Shown piece by piece: positions 7,478 to 16,097 of a stretch of 46,960 bases of DNA; the first letter of the stretch is position 1, and every line of letters starts with the position of its first letter. Location of the stretch: contig NZ_JBHUEM010000051.1 in the NCBI RefSeq assembly GCF_042680805.1, positions 1 through 46,960 on the forward strand, read 5' to 3'. This DNA comes from Bacillus_CJ salitolerans (GTDB lineage Bacteria; Bacillota; Bacilli; Bacillales; SA4). The notes below the pieces were generated by a model that was given only the letters and a program-made list of their open reading frames with translations, was not told the DNA's origin and did not search any database. The translations under genes were made by a program, and so were the position numbers.

Positions 7478-7948
7478 TTGGATATACATATTAGAGAAGC
7501 TACCAAAAATGATTATGATGTGGTTCATCAAATACAAAAACAAGTTCACGCGATTCATACAAAGGGAAGACCAGACCATTATAAAATGACTGATACAACG
7601 TTAGACAAGGAGTATTTCAACAACTTGATAGATGGAGAAAATACAAAGGTATTCTTGCTAGAAGTAGACCAACCAATCGCTTATACAATAATTACTATAA
7701 AAAATACAAAGGAAAGACCCATTCTAATTCCAAAGAAAGTTGTCTATATGGACGATTTTGGTGTCGATATGAAGTACAGAGGAAAAGGCTTCGGGAAAAT
7801 ATTCTTTGCAAAAATATTAGAGTACGCAAAGGGTATAGAAGCAGATTCATTAGAATTAGGGGTGTGGGAGTTTAACGAAAATGCTATAAAATTTTATGAA
7901 TCAATGAATTTAAAGACAAAAATGAGACAGATGGAAATAGATTTATAA
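7478..7948 (+). CDS. GNAT family N-acetyltransferase
   Basis: A 156-residue protein with TTG start 7478 and GGGGGGAAG seven bases upstream. It shows the GNAT fold order: an N-terminal IREATKNDYDVVHQI helix, a central strand VYMDDFGVDMKYRGKGFGK containing the acetyl-CoA pyrophosphate-binding Q/RxxGxG/A-type loop (RGKGFGK, about 107-113), and the C-terminal NENAIKFYESMNLK helix that follows the V-shaped beta bulge. It should transfer an acetyl group from acetyl-CoA to an unidentified amine or peptide in the cytosol. A terminator closes the unit 22 bases downstream. Confidence 0.85.
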   Translation: MDIHIREATKNDYDVVHQIQKQVHAIHTKGRPDHYKMTDTTLDKEYFNNLIDGENTKVFLLEVDQPIAYTIITIKNTKERPILIPKKVVYMDDFGVDMKYRGKGFGKIFFAKILEYAKGIEADSLELGVWEFNENAIKFYESMNLKTKMRQMEIDL

Positions 7949-7970
7949 AACTCTCCTTGTTCTATTATGG

Positions 7971-8006
7971 GGCTCTACTGCAAGATGAAGTAGAGCCTTT
8001 AATTTT
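7971..8006 (+). terminator. Rho-independent terminator
   Basis: GGCTCTACT and AGTAGAGCC form a 9-bp perfect stem with a nine-base loop, followed by TTTAATTTTT. It lies directly after the acetyltransferase gene. Confidence 0.8.
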
Positions 8007-8090
8007 TATAACACTAAAAAGAAAAATAATGTTAATGCTATTTCCATTAAGTAAAGATTAGTTGACTAGTAGAGAAGGGATTAAGAGAAT

Positions 8091-8276
8091 ATAAAAATTG
8101 TCCTATTGTCCGTATTAATCGTACTTATGGACACAGTGGTAACGACAAGTTGTTCTGAGGTAGATAAGAAAGGAGAAAATATCCTTATTGTGAGGAACAC
8201 AAGGAAGAAATCACTCCAATCTAGGCACCAATTTACGGAAGAGATAACTGAAATCATACTCATTAAAAAAATTTAA
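8091..8276 (+). pseudogene. Remnant of a small lipoprotein gene with ATA in place of the start codon
   Basis: AGAAGGGA (8073-8080) is followed ten bases later by ATA AAA ATT GTC, continuing as a signal-peptide-like KIVLLSVLIVLMDTVVTTSCSE. This would give a lipobox-like TTSC about 20 residues in. The frame then reads 40 charged residues and stops at 8274. An ATG-to-ATA change would explain the missing start. A TTG at 8106 could rescue a shortened product. Called a pseudogene because no normal start exists and the protein is very short. Confidence 0.4.
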
Positions 8277-8331
8277 AACGATGACTGTTTTTTTAAACAT
8301 AAAACGTCTTTAAAATGACAGGAGGTTGAAG

Positions 8332-8420
8332 ATGAAGGTTGCATTTTAATATCAATACATTGTGAAAATGAAGCCTATGCCGAGTTAGTCAACTTAAATT
8401 CAAAACTCGTTTATAGGTAG
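8332..8420 (+). pseudogene. Very short frameshifted gene remnant
   Basis: AGGAGG precedes ATG AAG GTT GCA TTT TAA at 8332. One base away the sense continues as LISIHCENEAYAELVNLNSKLVYR before a stop at 8418. The ideal ribosome binding site plus frame break suggests a broken gene whose remaining body has been deleted. Family unknown. Confidence 0.35.
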
Positions 8421-8517
8421 CGCTAAATAAACTGAGGGGTTCCTATCTCAATGAGATTGGCGCACATGAGGTGTTTGTAAAGGCATGTAAAAAATAACAT
8501 AATATGGAGGCATGTAG

Positions 8518-8991
8518 ATGGAAGCAAAAATTGTAACGAAGAAAGAACTAAAACTAATAGGCAAGAAAGTTGTCGCGCCTGTTTCAAATCTTGGTAAAGA
8601 AGTTCCTCAAGCACAAAACATAGTGAGAACCAGTGAAATTCCTTTTCGCATTGAACCAAAAGGAATTATGGGAATTGGAAGCGTAAGGGATATTGTTGAG
8701 GACACCGAAATACATACAATATATATTGGTTCAGAAGTAAGTCATATAACAGAAGTTCCTAAGGGTTTTGAAGAACTAACTATTCCCGAGCAAAAATATG
8801 TTTCCTATACGTATATGGGGCCGATGGTGGATTGCTGGAAGGTGTATGGTGAGCTGTTTAACTGGATTGAAAAATCAGGTTATCAGATAAACCTAGACTC
8901 CTATTCAATTGAACATTATGACGAAAACCACAACTGGGACGATAAGCATACTCATGATAATCATTTGCACATCTATATTCCTATCCAATAA
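8518..8991 (+). CDS. GyrI-like / effector-binding domain protein
   Basis: A 157-residue stand-alone protein starting at ATG 8518, with TATGGAGG seven bases upstream. It has the layout of the GyrI-like small-molecule-binding domain (the AraC-type effector-binding fold): VTKKELKLIGKKV strand, central IHTIYIGSEV strand, EVPKGFEELTIPEQKYVSYTYMGPM, helix CWKVYGELFNWIEKSGY and a final HLHIYIPIQ strand. Such proteins bind hydrophobic small molecules; some protect gyrase or sequester toxins. There is no DNA-binding part. It is a paralogue of the three GyrI-like proteins at 23.6, 25.8 and 29.6 kb but lacks a neighbouring VOC gene. Confidence 0.8.
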   Translation: MEAKIVTKKELKLIGKKVVAPVSNLGKEVPQAQNIVRTSEIPFRIEPKGIMGIGSVRDIVEDTEIHTIYIGSEVSHITEVPKGFEELTIPEQKYVSYTYMGPMVDCWKVYGELFNWIEKSGYQINLDSYSIEHYDENHNWDDKHTHDNHLHIYIPIQ

Positions 8992-9359
8992 TTTGCATAA
9001 ACTGCTCGAAAGAAGGACAGCCCTCTTTTGAGCATGTTTTGATACAGAAATAACCGGAGCACCCATAGCTTTGATAAATCAACATACACAAAATGCTTAA
9101 TACGATATTCATAATTTCGAAAGTAAATGGAATTCTCCGCTTTTAATAATGTGGAATCGTAATGGGTGATTACAATTTTGAGCATTTTTTAAAATGGGAA
9201 GAAAACTGAGCTAATAGTAAGCTAAACCAGCTAATAGTAAAATTTATCAACTATCCTGCCCCATTTGTTGAAGGAAAAATAATAAGTTAGAAACATACAA
9301 GCAGTGATTAAAATATGTTTACTCTTAGCTTATTGGCTTTTTTAGATCATTAGCATCTT
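8992..9359. other. Intergenic region with a weak minus-strand coding relic
   Basis: A minus-strand frame from 9185 down to about 8973 has protein-like composition (YFRNYEYRIKHFVYVDLSK) but no ribosome binding site and overlaps the end of the GyrI-like gene. It is not called as a gene. A direct repeat of CTAATAGTAA occurs twice between 9210 and 9240. Confidence 0.3.
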
Positions 9360-10103
9360 ATGAATAGAAAGAATAGAATAAGAAAAATTGAGTGGAAAAT
9401 TCCAATATGGTTTAACAAAATGTCTGACGAATGGGAGAGTGGGAATATGCAAGATAGACTTTTAATAGGAGATAAATTGATTCAATGGGGTTCTTTAAGA
9501 GAATCACAAGATAGAAAAGATGTTATATTAATAAAAAATGGAATTGTAAAGAATGTAGGCACAACATATGAAAAAATAAGTTACCTATCAAACGATGGGT
9601 TTGAGTTTATACAAAGAGAACAAGTCCTTACTTCTGATGTATTGGGGGATAGAAAAGGAATAACCGTTGTAGAGAAAAATTCCTTTAAACCAATATCTTA
9701 TACAAGTTATTCAAATGGAAAGGTGGATATTAAAACTATATATTTCGATGAGAAGGTACAAATCACAAAAAAATCTCAAGAAAAGTACATATACTTAACA
9801 GATAAAGAAGTTTTTGATTCATTTTCAGTTGAAATGATTCTTAGAGTTTTACCTTTAGAAGTTGGTTATATGGCTTCTCTTAATGCATTTAAAACACCTA
9901 TTGAATCAGAAATAAAAATAACCGTTGAAGTAGTCGGTAAAGAACTTATTAATAATGGAGAAGATATATTACTAGATTCATGGAAATTAAAGACATACTT
10001 TGGAGAAACATTTCAGTATTATTGGGTTAGTGAAAAGTCAAAAGAATTACTAAAACAATCGTCGCAAATTGAAGATGGTGTATTTTTGGAATTTATAAGA
10101 TGA
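9360..10103 (+). CDS. Hypothetical cytosolic protein, 247 residues
   Basis: The frame starts at ATG 9360. No convincing ribosome binding site precedes it, so the true start may be another ATG at 9420 or 9447, where purine-rich GGGAGAGTGGGAAT lies just upstream. The protein is rich in alternating beta-like segments (YEKISYLSNDGFEFIQREQV, GITVVEKNSFKPISYTSY, VDIKTIYFDEKVQITKK) and later contains EIKITVEVVGKELI and FQYYWVSEKSKELL. This layout resembles beta-sandwich proteins of the DUF3108 type, but only loosely. No signal peptide or catalytic motif is visible. The long undisturbed frame in an AT-rich region supports a real gene. Confidence 0.65.
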   Translation: MNRKNRIRKIEWKIPIWFNKMSDEWESGNMQDRLLIGDKLIQWGSLRESQDRKDVILIKNGIVKNVGTTYEKISYLSNDGFEFIQREQVLTSDVLGDRKGITVVEKNSFKPISYTSYSNGKVDIKTIYFDEKVQITKKSQEKYIYLTDKEVFDSFSVEMILRVLPLEVGYMASLNAFKTPIESEIKITVEVVGKELINNGEDILLDSWKLKTYFGETFQYYWVSEKSKELLKQSSQIEDGVFLEFIR

Positions 10104-10306
10104 AAAAGAATTCTACAAAATTAGGTCTTTAAATCATGAATTGGAGATGCTGTATACAGTTTTTTGTTGAACTAATTAGTAGCATTTGTTTAATTGAAAA
10201 AGTGATCAGCGATGCATGTCTTGTTTTTATAGGTGCGTAGTGGGATAAAGACTCTTCGGTCATTATGCTTTGTAATTATGTAAAAGCCCTTGGGAGGAAT
10301 AAAAAC

Positions 10307-10702
10307 TTGAATATAGAAATATCGAGCTTTACTGATAGAACAATCAAAGCCATTGATGTTATGAAGTTATATAATGATGTAGGTTGGTGGGAGGAAAGAC
10401 AAGAACAAGATATTGAAGATATGTTGAACAAAGTACAATCAGTGGGTGCGTGGCAAGACGATACTCTTATTGGTTTTGCAAGAGCTGTTACAGATGGGAA
10501 ATTTAGAGCGTATATTGAAGATGTGGTTATACATAGTTCATATCGTAAGGAAGGTATAGGTGAAAAGCTGGTATCAAAATTGTTAGATGAGCTTTCCCAT
10601 ATTGATATAATTAGTTTGTTTTGTGAAGAATATTTAATACCTTTTTATGAAATAAACAGTTTTAAATACAGCAAAACACAACTTGTAATGCATAGAAAAT
10701 AA
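10307..10702 (+). CDS. GNAT family N-acetyltransferase
   Basis: The start is TTG 10307 with GGGAGG nine bases upstream; an upstream ATG at 10265 lacks a ribosome binding site. The 131-residue product is short but holds the GNAT core: DVGWWEERQEQDIEDML near the N-terminus, strand TLIGFARAVTDGKFRAYIEDVVIHSSYRKEGIGEKLVSKLL with the acetyl-CoA loop RKEGIG, then a C-terminal strand-helix (ISLFCEEYLIPFYEINSFKY). It resembles the YvbK/YitI-like small acetyltransferases that acetylate amines, but the substrate cannot be read from the sequence. Confidence 0.8.
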   Translation: MNIEISSFTDRTIKAIDVMKLYNDVGWWEERQEQDIEDMLNKVQSVGAWQDDTLIGFARAVTDGKFRAYIEDVVIHSSYRKEGIGEKLVSKLLDELSHIDIISLFCEEYLIPFYEINSFKYSKTQLVMHRK

Positions 10703-10911
10703 TTGTTTCCACAATATCCTCTCTTGAACTTTATGAAAATAAACTTCTCTAACTGATAAAAAAGGAAATACCAAAGAAGGTCTACCTCAATTCGTTTTTT
10801 TAAAATGGAACATTGGTGTTTTTTACAATAAGTAACTTAGATTAATGATAATCACACAATTGTTAATTTTTCCTAATTAATAGTTCAATGCTTTTATTCA
10901 AGTATTATTAA

Positions 10912-11104
10912 TCGTACAAGATAGGTTCGGAATTTTGTTCTGAGGGTTGTTCATTTGGCGATAAAAACATAAATGAGCGGGTAGAGAAAGAAGTATTGAA
11001 GAAAAAGGGATACACTGAATCAATTATTTTTAAGTTGCAAAAAGCACTCTCATCCAAAATAAACGGATGTAGAGTGCTTGTCTTTTTTATTCTATTTGAT
11101 AAAT
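10912..11104 (+). pseudogene. Possible C-terminal relic of a DUF3139-like protein
   Basis: After a stop at 10909 a frame without start reads EFCSEGCSFGDKNINERVEKEVLKKKGYTESIIFKLQK. The RVEKEVLKKKGYTESI core recalls the conserved part of DUF3139 membrane proteins of Bacillus. The remainder of the frame runs through the terminator of the chemotaxis gene. Treated as a decayed fragment. Confidence 0.25.
11042..11090 (-). terminator. Bidirectional terminator of the chemotaxis receptor gene
   Basis: AAGCACTCT-CATCC pairs with GGATG-AGAGTGCTT (one unpaired T) to give a 14-bp stem with a nine-base loop. T-rich tails lie on both sides. It is placed 20 bases beyond the stop of the minus-strand receptor gene. 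A related AGCACTCT/AGAGTGCT hairpin lies upstream of the same gene at 13351. Confidence 0.8.
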
Positions 11105-11109
11105 AACTC

Positions 11110-13248
11110 TTATTCTTCCTCAATCTTAAATCTTTGAACGTCTTTTTCAAGGGCTTCACTAAACTCTCTTAATTGCTCAGCTGAACTCGTTACAATACCA
11201 AATGCGGTGACTTGTTCTTCTGAGGAAGAGCTAACTTGTTCACATGCAGCGGCTGACTGCTGGGACATGGCGGCTATTCCGTGAACATAGGTGATGACTT
11301 CATTCTTGCTTTCATAAATATTATTGATTTCTTTTCCAATTTGTTCAATGGAATTGGAAATGTTCGTAAACACATCTGAAATTGTATGGAAGGAGCCTAC
11401 ACTTTCAGTTACGATTTTACTTTGATTTTTCTGATTTTCTTTTGTAATTTCTACTTCTTGTACTGTTTTAGCAGATTGATCTAATATATTGATGATTGTA
11501 TTTTTAATTTTTTCAGTTGCCTGCCTAGATTCATCTGCTAATTTTCTAACTTCTTCTGCCACAACGGCAAATCCTCTGCCGTGTTCTCCTGCTCGCGCAG
11601 CTTCAATACTAGCATTAAGAGCTAGTAAGTTCGTTTGATCGGAAATTTCAGTAATAGAATGAATCACTGTATTAATATCTCTGATCTTTTTATCTAAATC
11701 AATAATAGCATCACCAACAGTACTTAAATTTTGAGATGATGCTTCAAACGATTCATTAAGTTCCTGCATTTTATTAACACCACTTAGATTCGCTTCATCC
11801 GATTTAATGGATAGCTCCTTTATTGATAAAATTTGTTTACTTACTTCATCAACTTGCTTAGAAAGAGTAGTAATTAACGAATTTGTATTATCCGCTTCTG
11901 ATGCTGTTTGAGATGCACCTGATGCAATTTCACCTATCGCCTTCGAAACTTCTTCACTTGATGCCATTGTTTCTTCTGCAACTGCACTTAGATTTTCAGA
12001 TGAATCTTTTACTAGCTTAGTAGAATTTTTAACATTTAAGAGTATCTCCCTCATGTTATTCACCATGTCTTGAAAATGTATAGATAGCTGGCCTATTTCA
12101 TCTTTCGAATAGTTTGTAATCGTAGTAGTTAAGTCACCTTTAGCAATCTCCGTAGTCTTATCTTTAAGATAAAGAAGAGGACGAGTAATACTTCTTGTTG
12201 CGAAATAACCAGCTCCTATCGCTAACACTAACGCAATCAAGCTTATTATAAACATTTGATTTTTTAATTTATTTACCGGTGCAAAAATAACTTCTGTAGG
12301 TTCATAGACAAGTAATCCCCAGCCTAAACCTTCAAAGTCGCCATAGCCGTCACTTTTTGCATAACCTATGATTGCGTCCTCACCAGCAGCAGTAGTTCCC
12401 GCTGCATAACCGATAGTACCTTTTTCATACGCAAGGAAGTCTTTAGCGATTCCTGAAGAATTGCTTACGTTTTCTTGCAGTACAACATCACGATTATGTC
12501 CACTCGTTGTATCTGCAAAAACTAAGCCATCATTGAGGATTAATTTTACTTGGGCTGATTGATTTAACGTCGTTATTTTATCTACAATTTCCCATACTAG
12601 TTCAATATTCAAATTGGCTTGTATCGCACCAATTGAAGCTCCATTTTCATTTTTAATTGGCATACATATTGACATAGAATGAATACCTAAGTCTTCATCG
12701 AAGGAGATATCCTTAAAAGTCAATCCCTTTTCCATTGTGTCATGAAACCATTGTTCATCATGCTGAACAAAGTCAGAAGCGCCGTCTGTTGTAAGTTCCA
12801 CAATAAAACCATGCTTGTCCATTACTGCGAAATCTGTAAAATACCCTGTTTTTTCTAACTGATCGATAAGATGGTCTTGAAGATGAGGGATTCCCATTTT
12901 TTTTGTAGCACTTTGCTTTTCTTCTGCTTCTTTTGCTGTTAATAAATCAAGGCCTTTTTGTGAAGCAATGGTTGCAGATTCTTTTACAGAGTCAACAATG
13001 GTCGGTGAACTACTTAGTACTTCAACATCCTTGATTCTCTCAAAAAGGACCCTATCGATTTCTTCCATATTTGTTTCTGCTATGGCCTTTGTTTTTGCGC
13101 TTACTTCCTTTTCTAAGGATGATACTGAATTGTTGTACGTAAAAATTCCATTAATGATAATAGGTAATAGTGCAACAAGTACAAAATAAATAGTTAGCTT
13201 TGTCTTGATAGACTTATTCACATTTAAAAAATTTCTAATCTTAGACAT
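11110..13248 (-). CDS. Methyl-accepting chemotaxis protein
   Basis: A 712-residue receptor. The start is the ATG ending at 13248, with AGGAGG eight bases upstream; a 17-residue extension is rejected. Order: cytoplasmic basic N-terminus, transmembrane helix 1 (about 17-36), a large extracellular dCache-like sensor (about 40-320, with FAVMDKHGFIVELTTDG and a second PAS-like half), transmembrane helix 2 (about 330-350), HAMP (351-403), and a long helical signalling domain with the invariant hairpin tip (SDQTNLLALNASIEAARAGE, about 536-555) followed by HGRGFAVVAEEVRKLAD. Ligands bound outside should alter CheA activity and swimming bias. It is a single gene with its own terminator; no other chemotaxis gene is adjacent. 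Confidence 0.95.
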   Translation of the reverse strand: MSKIRNFLNVNKSIKTKLTIYFVLVALLPIIINGIFTYNNSVSSLEKEVSAKTKAIAETNMEEIDRVLFERIKDVEVLSSSPTIVDSVKESATIASQKGLDLLTAKEAEEKQSATKKMGIPHLQDHLIDQLEKTGYFTDFAVMDKHGFIVELTTDGASDFVQHDEQWFHDTMEKGLTFKDISFDEDLGIHSMSICMPIKNENGASIGAIQANLNIELVWEIVDKITTLNQSAQVKLILNDGLVFADTTSGHNRDVVLQENVSNSSGIAKDFLAYEKGTIGYAAGTTAAGEDAIIGYAKSDGYGDFEGLGWGLLVYEPTEVIFAPVNKLKNQMFIISLIALVLAIGAGYFATRSITRPLLYLKDKTTEIAKGDLTTTITNYSKDEIGQLSIHFQDMVNNMREILLNVKNSTKLVKDSSENLSAVAEETMASSEEVSKAIGEIASGASQTASEADNTNSLITTLSKQVDEVSKQILSIKELSIKSDEANLSGVNKMQELNESFEASSQNLSTVGDAIIDLDKKIRDINTVIHSITEISDQTNLLALNASIEAARAGEHGRGFAVVAEEVRKLADESRQATEKIKNTIINILDQSAKTVQEVEITKENQKNQSKIVTESVGSFHTISDVFTNISNSIEQIGKEINNIYESKNEVITYVHGIAAMSQQSAAACEQVSSSSEEQVTAFGIVTSSAEQLREFSEALEKDVQRFKIEEE

Positions 13249-13960
13249 ATGTACTTTCCTCCTGTTCATAAATATCTTGGTTCTATACTTGCCAAACAAT
13301 TCATTTGTACACCCTTACCCTCCAATATAGTAGAAGTATTTTATTAAAAGAGCACTCTCCATTCCTCCAAGCTGAAAAGAAGAGTGCTAGCTTTATCAAA
13401 ATCTATTAATTCCTTAAATTTACAGTAAAAAAGAACTAGTTTTTGGAAAATGGATTAGAAAAACGTAGTAGTATTTTACTATTCATAGTATAGCAAACGT
13501 CCTCGAATGCTGACAATAGTGAAAATGTGAATAATAGTGAAACAATCGATATTTTGGGGATAGGGACTTAAGATCTAGGTATTTAGATGTGAAGTAAAAA
13601 GGTTGAACAGAGAAAAATACTGAATTGATTGTGAAACGTGAGTAGAATAAAATTATTAATGGAATAATTTTGGATAATGTTACAGCTTATGGAGGCAATT
13701 CCTTAATAAGGGAAGGGGACTTAATCTTGCTTTAATTTTTATTTATTTAGTTATTCATGCTATTTACACGGGGAAAAGGCTAAAATTTATAGTTAGACAA
13801 ATTGGGTCAAGATAGTAGGGAGAATTAATTCACCTCGAAAATTCATTTTATCCAACCATTCTTTAATTAGTTTAGCTGCAGTACCTCCTTTTCTTATGGA
13901 ACAAACGAAGCAGGATTGTTCAATATAAAGATTAAATTTATCTCAAGGGGGAATTTTATT
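13249..13960. other. Long intergenic region upstream of the chemotaxis gene
   Basis: Apart from the hairpin at 13351, this 700-base stretch has no gene I can support. A minus-strand relic near 13820-13910 reads GGTAAKLIKEWLDKMNFRGEL and may be a leftover of a coding sequence. The rest is AT-rich with many stops. The promoter of the chemotaxis gene should be in the first 100 bases, but no clear sigma-D or sigma-A match stood out. Confidence 0.35.
13351..13388. repeat. Inverted repeat AGCACTCT / AGAGTGCT
   Basis: An 8-bp stem around a 22-base loop lies about 100 bases upstream of the chemotaxis receptor start. The stem sequence is the same as that of the receptor terminator at 11042, so the gene is bracketed by matching inverted repeats. 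Confidence 0.45.
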
Positions 13961-14380
13961 ATGGTATTAGATTTGAAAGATAATAAAAAGGCATTTATTC
14001 GACCATATGAAGAAAAAGATTTTAATAAAATACAAGGTTTAAACAAAGAAGAGGGATGGACTAATTTAGTAGATAATCACTTGAACACAAAGGAAGCATG
14101 GAAAAATTCAAATGTAGTATATGTTATTGAAACAGAGAGTCAAGAATTAATTGGGTATATAAGAGGCCTTAGTGATACTTTTATAAGCTTATTTATTTGT
14201 GAATTACTAATTGATAAAAAGTATAGGGGATTAGGATTAGGAAAAGAATTACTCCACTATGTACACAATATATATCCGAACACAAGGATTGAATTACTTG
14301 CAAATAGTTCATCTCGTTCATTTTATGAAGGTCTGGGTTTTCGTGCCTTTTATGGATTCAGGAAATCAAGCCAAGAATAA
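13961..14380 (+). CDS. GNAT family N-acetyltransferase
   Basis: ATG 13961 is chosen because AAGGGGGA lies about nine bases upstream; the frame extends to 13916 without a signal. The 139-residue protein shows FIRPYEEKDFNKIQGL at the N-terminus, strand IGYIRGLSDTFISLFICELLIDKKYRGLGLGKELL with the acetyl-CoA loop RGLGLG, and SSSRSFYEGLGFRAFYGFRK at the C-terminus, all typical of GNAT enzymes. The substrate is unknown. The gene is followed 50 bases later by an unrelated hypothetical gene, possibly cotranscribed. Confidence 0.85.
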   Translation: MVLDLKDNKKAFIRPYEEKDFNKIQGLNKEEGWTNLVDNHLNTKEAWKNSNVVYVIETESQELIGYIRGLSDTFISLFICELLIDKKYRGLGLGKELLHYVHNIYPNTRIELLANSSSRSFYEGLGFRAFYGFRKSSQE

Positions 14381-14429
14381 GGTTTATCTAATGGAGGCGA
14401 GTGCTCAATATTAATTAGAAGGTGAGTAG

Positions 14430-14882
14430 ATGGACCAGATAAGGATTAAAGTGAATAACAAGAGTTTATATATTAACAATAGCAACAACATAGTGGGTGA
14501 AATATACATCGAAAAGAACGGATACATTTTCTTCCCAAAAGAAAAGTGGACTGACTTTGTTGTTGTAATACTTTCATGGTGGAACGAAAAACTTAGGTAT
14601 TTTAAGTATGGAAATATCGGAGAAAGAATAGAGTTTGATTTTATGGAAGGATCTCTTTTGTTGAGATTGGAAAAGCTAAACCATCACGAAGTCAATATAA
14701 AAGGAATAAAGAGGAATTTGATTAACGAAGAAGTGTTATTTGAAGCTGAAACGCTTTTTAATGATTTAAAAAAGAGCTTAGTAACAGTTTCGAATTCTGT
14801 TATTGGTCATGCAAAATTAAAGGGTTGGGAAACTAATGAGTTAGCAGAACTTAAAAATCAGGCGAAATCCCTATTACATTAA
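14430..14882 (+). CDS. Hypothetical cytosolic protein, 150 residues
   Basis: ATG 14430 is preceded by GAAGGTGAG at normal spacing. The protein starts with beta-rich sequence (DQIRIKVNNKSLYINNSNN, GEIYIEKNGYIFFPKEKWTD), has a tryptophan-rich hydrophobic stretch (FVVVILSWWNEKLRYFKYG) and ends with helices (EAETLFNDLKKSLVTVSN). This layout is often seen in immunity-like or phage-like small proteins, but no family is recognised and no toxin partner lies next to it. The frame is intact, unlike the remnant that follows. Confidence 0.65.
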   Translation: MDQIRIKVNNKSLYINNSNNIVGEIYIEKNGYIFFPKEKWTDFVVVILSWWNEKLRYFKYGNIGERIEFDFMEGSLLLRLEKLNHHEVNIKGIKRNLINEEVLFEAETLFNDLKKSLVTVSNSVIGHAKLKGWETNELAELKNQAKSLLH

Positions 14883-14903
14883 AGGGCGCTAATCATTAAG
14901 AAG

Positions 14904-15315
14904 GAGATGGCTATCACAAAACCAATGGTATAGCTGGATTTGCAAGATTAGGACACGGTAAGGTTCTAGCCGATAACATAGAAACAATGGATGAAAATGA
15001 AGTGATTATATATGAGTTTCCTACAGGTAGTTAGTATGCTTACTCAAAAAAGAATAAAACTATTCGACCGTTGAATAAGTCTGTGCTAAAAGTTTAGTTA
15101 CAATACCTATTCCATTAAAGAAATATCAAGAACAAATTGTAAATAGATATAAAGACTTGTCACCTCCTGGATATGGTGGGGGAGAAAATGCCGAAAACAA
15201 TGAGAATAGTATTATAACTAAGTCGATGATTATTGCAGGCATTTCTGTTTTGTTGGCAGCATTAATAATATTTGTTAGACGGAATAAAATTTATTTTAAA
15301 ACGAGGGATCATTAA
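14904..15315 (+). pseudogene. Decayed gene for a C-terminally membrane-anchored protein
   Basis: Sense in one frame reads GDGYHKTNGIAGFARLGHGK... ETMDENEVIIYEFPTG and meets in-frame stops near 15031 and 15097. After a frame change it continues as TIPIPLKKYQEQIVNRYKDL, SPPGYGGGENAENNENS, then a hydrophobic helix (MIIAGISVLLAALIIFV) and a basic tail RRNKIYF before a stop at 15313. This is the layout of a surface protein held by a C-terminal helix. The 5' end, signal peptide and start are missing. Family unknown. Confidence 0.5.
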
Positions 15316-15562
15316 GGCAATAGTGCAGCTACATATCAAAAGATATTCAACTACTATGTATAAGTTTGTGATGAAATGTACTAAAACATTGGTTGGGGGC
15401 TATCTTGAACAAGATAAAGTGATCAGCTGATGCTGTTCCTTTTGTTTTTTTAGGGTCGTTTAGTGAAAGAAGGGAGAGTATGAAAATGGTGAATGCCAGC
15501 CTTGAAACATAAAATAATTACCCTTCCCCTAAAATCAAATAATTTTGGGGTCCATATAGATA
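15316..15562. other. Intergenic remnant region
   Basis: The stretch contains GTGATCAGCTGATGCTGTTCC (15419 on), which resembles GTGATCAGCGATGC near 10200, and a start-like GGGAGAGTATG AAA ATG that closes after about ten codons. No gene is supported. Confidence 0.3.
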
Positions 15563-15589
15563 AGCAGGATTAGTTTTTTAAATCCTGCT
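15563..15589 (-). terminator. Terminator of the CBO0543-like gene
   Basis: AGCAGGATT and AATCCTGCT form a 9-bp stem with a nine-base loop immediately beyond the stop codon of the minus-strand gene. T-rich sequence follows on that strand only partly, so efficiency is uncertain. Confidence 0.65.
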
Positions 15590-15590
15590 C

Positions 15591-16097
15591 CTAATTTATT
15601 GCACCACTTTTTAAGTCGACTTCCTTTTTGGGTTTATCAAATATTCTTATCAATCCTATTGTTAATCTTACAATCCAAAATGAAAAAGTTAATGTGTAAA
15701 AAGAAATAAACCAGCTCCAATTTCCTTTATATTTAAGTAGCTTAGTGTTCTTTTCAATCCAAATTTCTATGACTATAATTGGTACACTTATATAAAAAGC
15801 TTTTAACATAATGTTTAAAATGTTTTTTGTACCATATGTTATTTGGTTATAAATTACACAAGCAATTGGAAAAAGAACCATATCAAATGCCAGGTTAACT
15901 TTAAATATTTTCGGAAGTAATCGAACAGGATATGAAACTTGCCCATATTTAACTACAAAAGAATCAAAGAAAATTGAATAGACCGCTTTTAATAAAAAAA
16001 CTAACATCCATTCTTTTCGAGGTTGTTTTTTGAAGAAAATAGGTAAAAAAATCAATCCTAGAAATGTAAGTGTTCTTAAAATTTTAAGTTCACGCAA
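15591..16097 (-). CDS. CBO0543-like multi-pass membrane protein
   Basis: A 168-residue protein on the minus strand with a TTG start at 16095-16097 and AGGAGG about ten bases before it. Five hydrophobic helices are visible. The sequence between helices 2 and 3 (FFDSFVVKYGQVSYPVRLLP) followed by VNLAFDMVLFPIACVIYNQ matches my memory of the CBO0543 family found across Bacillus and Clostridium, whose function is unknown; members often occur near spore or membrane genes. The start region lies inside a strong hairpin (see 16096-16140). A terminator follows the stop directly. The gene is isolated, flanked by decayed DNA. Confidence 0.75.
   Translation of the reverse strand: MRELKILRTLTFLGLIFLPIFFKKQPRKEWMLVFLLKAVYSIFFDSFVVKYGQVSYPVRLLPKIFKVNLAFDMVLFPIACVIYNQITYGTKNILNIMLKAFYISVPIIVIEIWIEKNTKLLKYKGNWSWFISFYTLTFSFWIVRLTIGLIRIFDKPKKEVDLKSGAIN

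Noticed and set aside
8973..9185. Minus-strand frame of 70 codons
   Set aside because: Protein-like in part but without a ribosome binding site and overlapping the GyrI-like gene end; listed only as a possible relic.
9190..9245. Direct repeat of CTAATAGTAA suggesting a CRISPR-like or operator array
   Set aside because: Only two short copies and no regular spacing; no CRISPR array or cas gene is present in the window.
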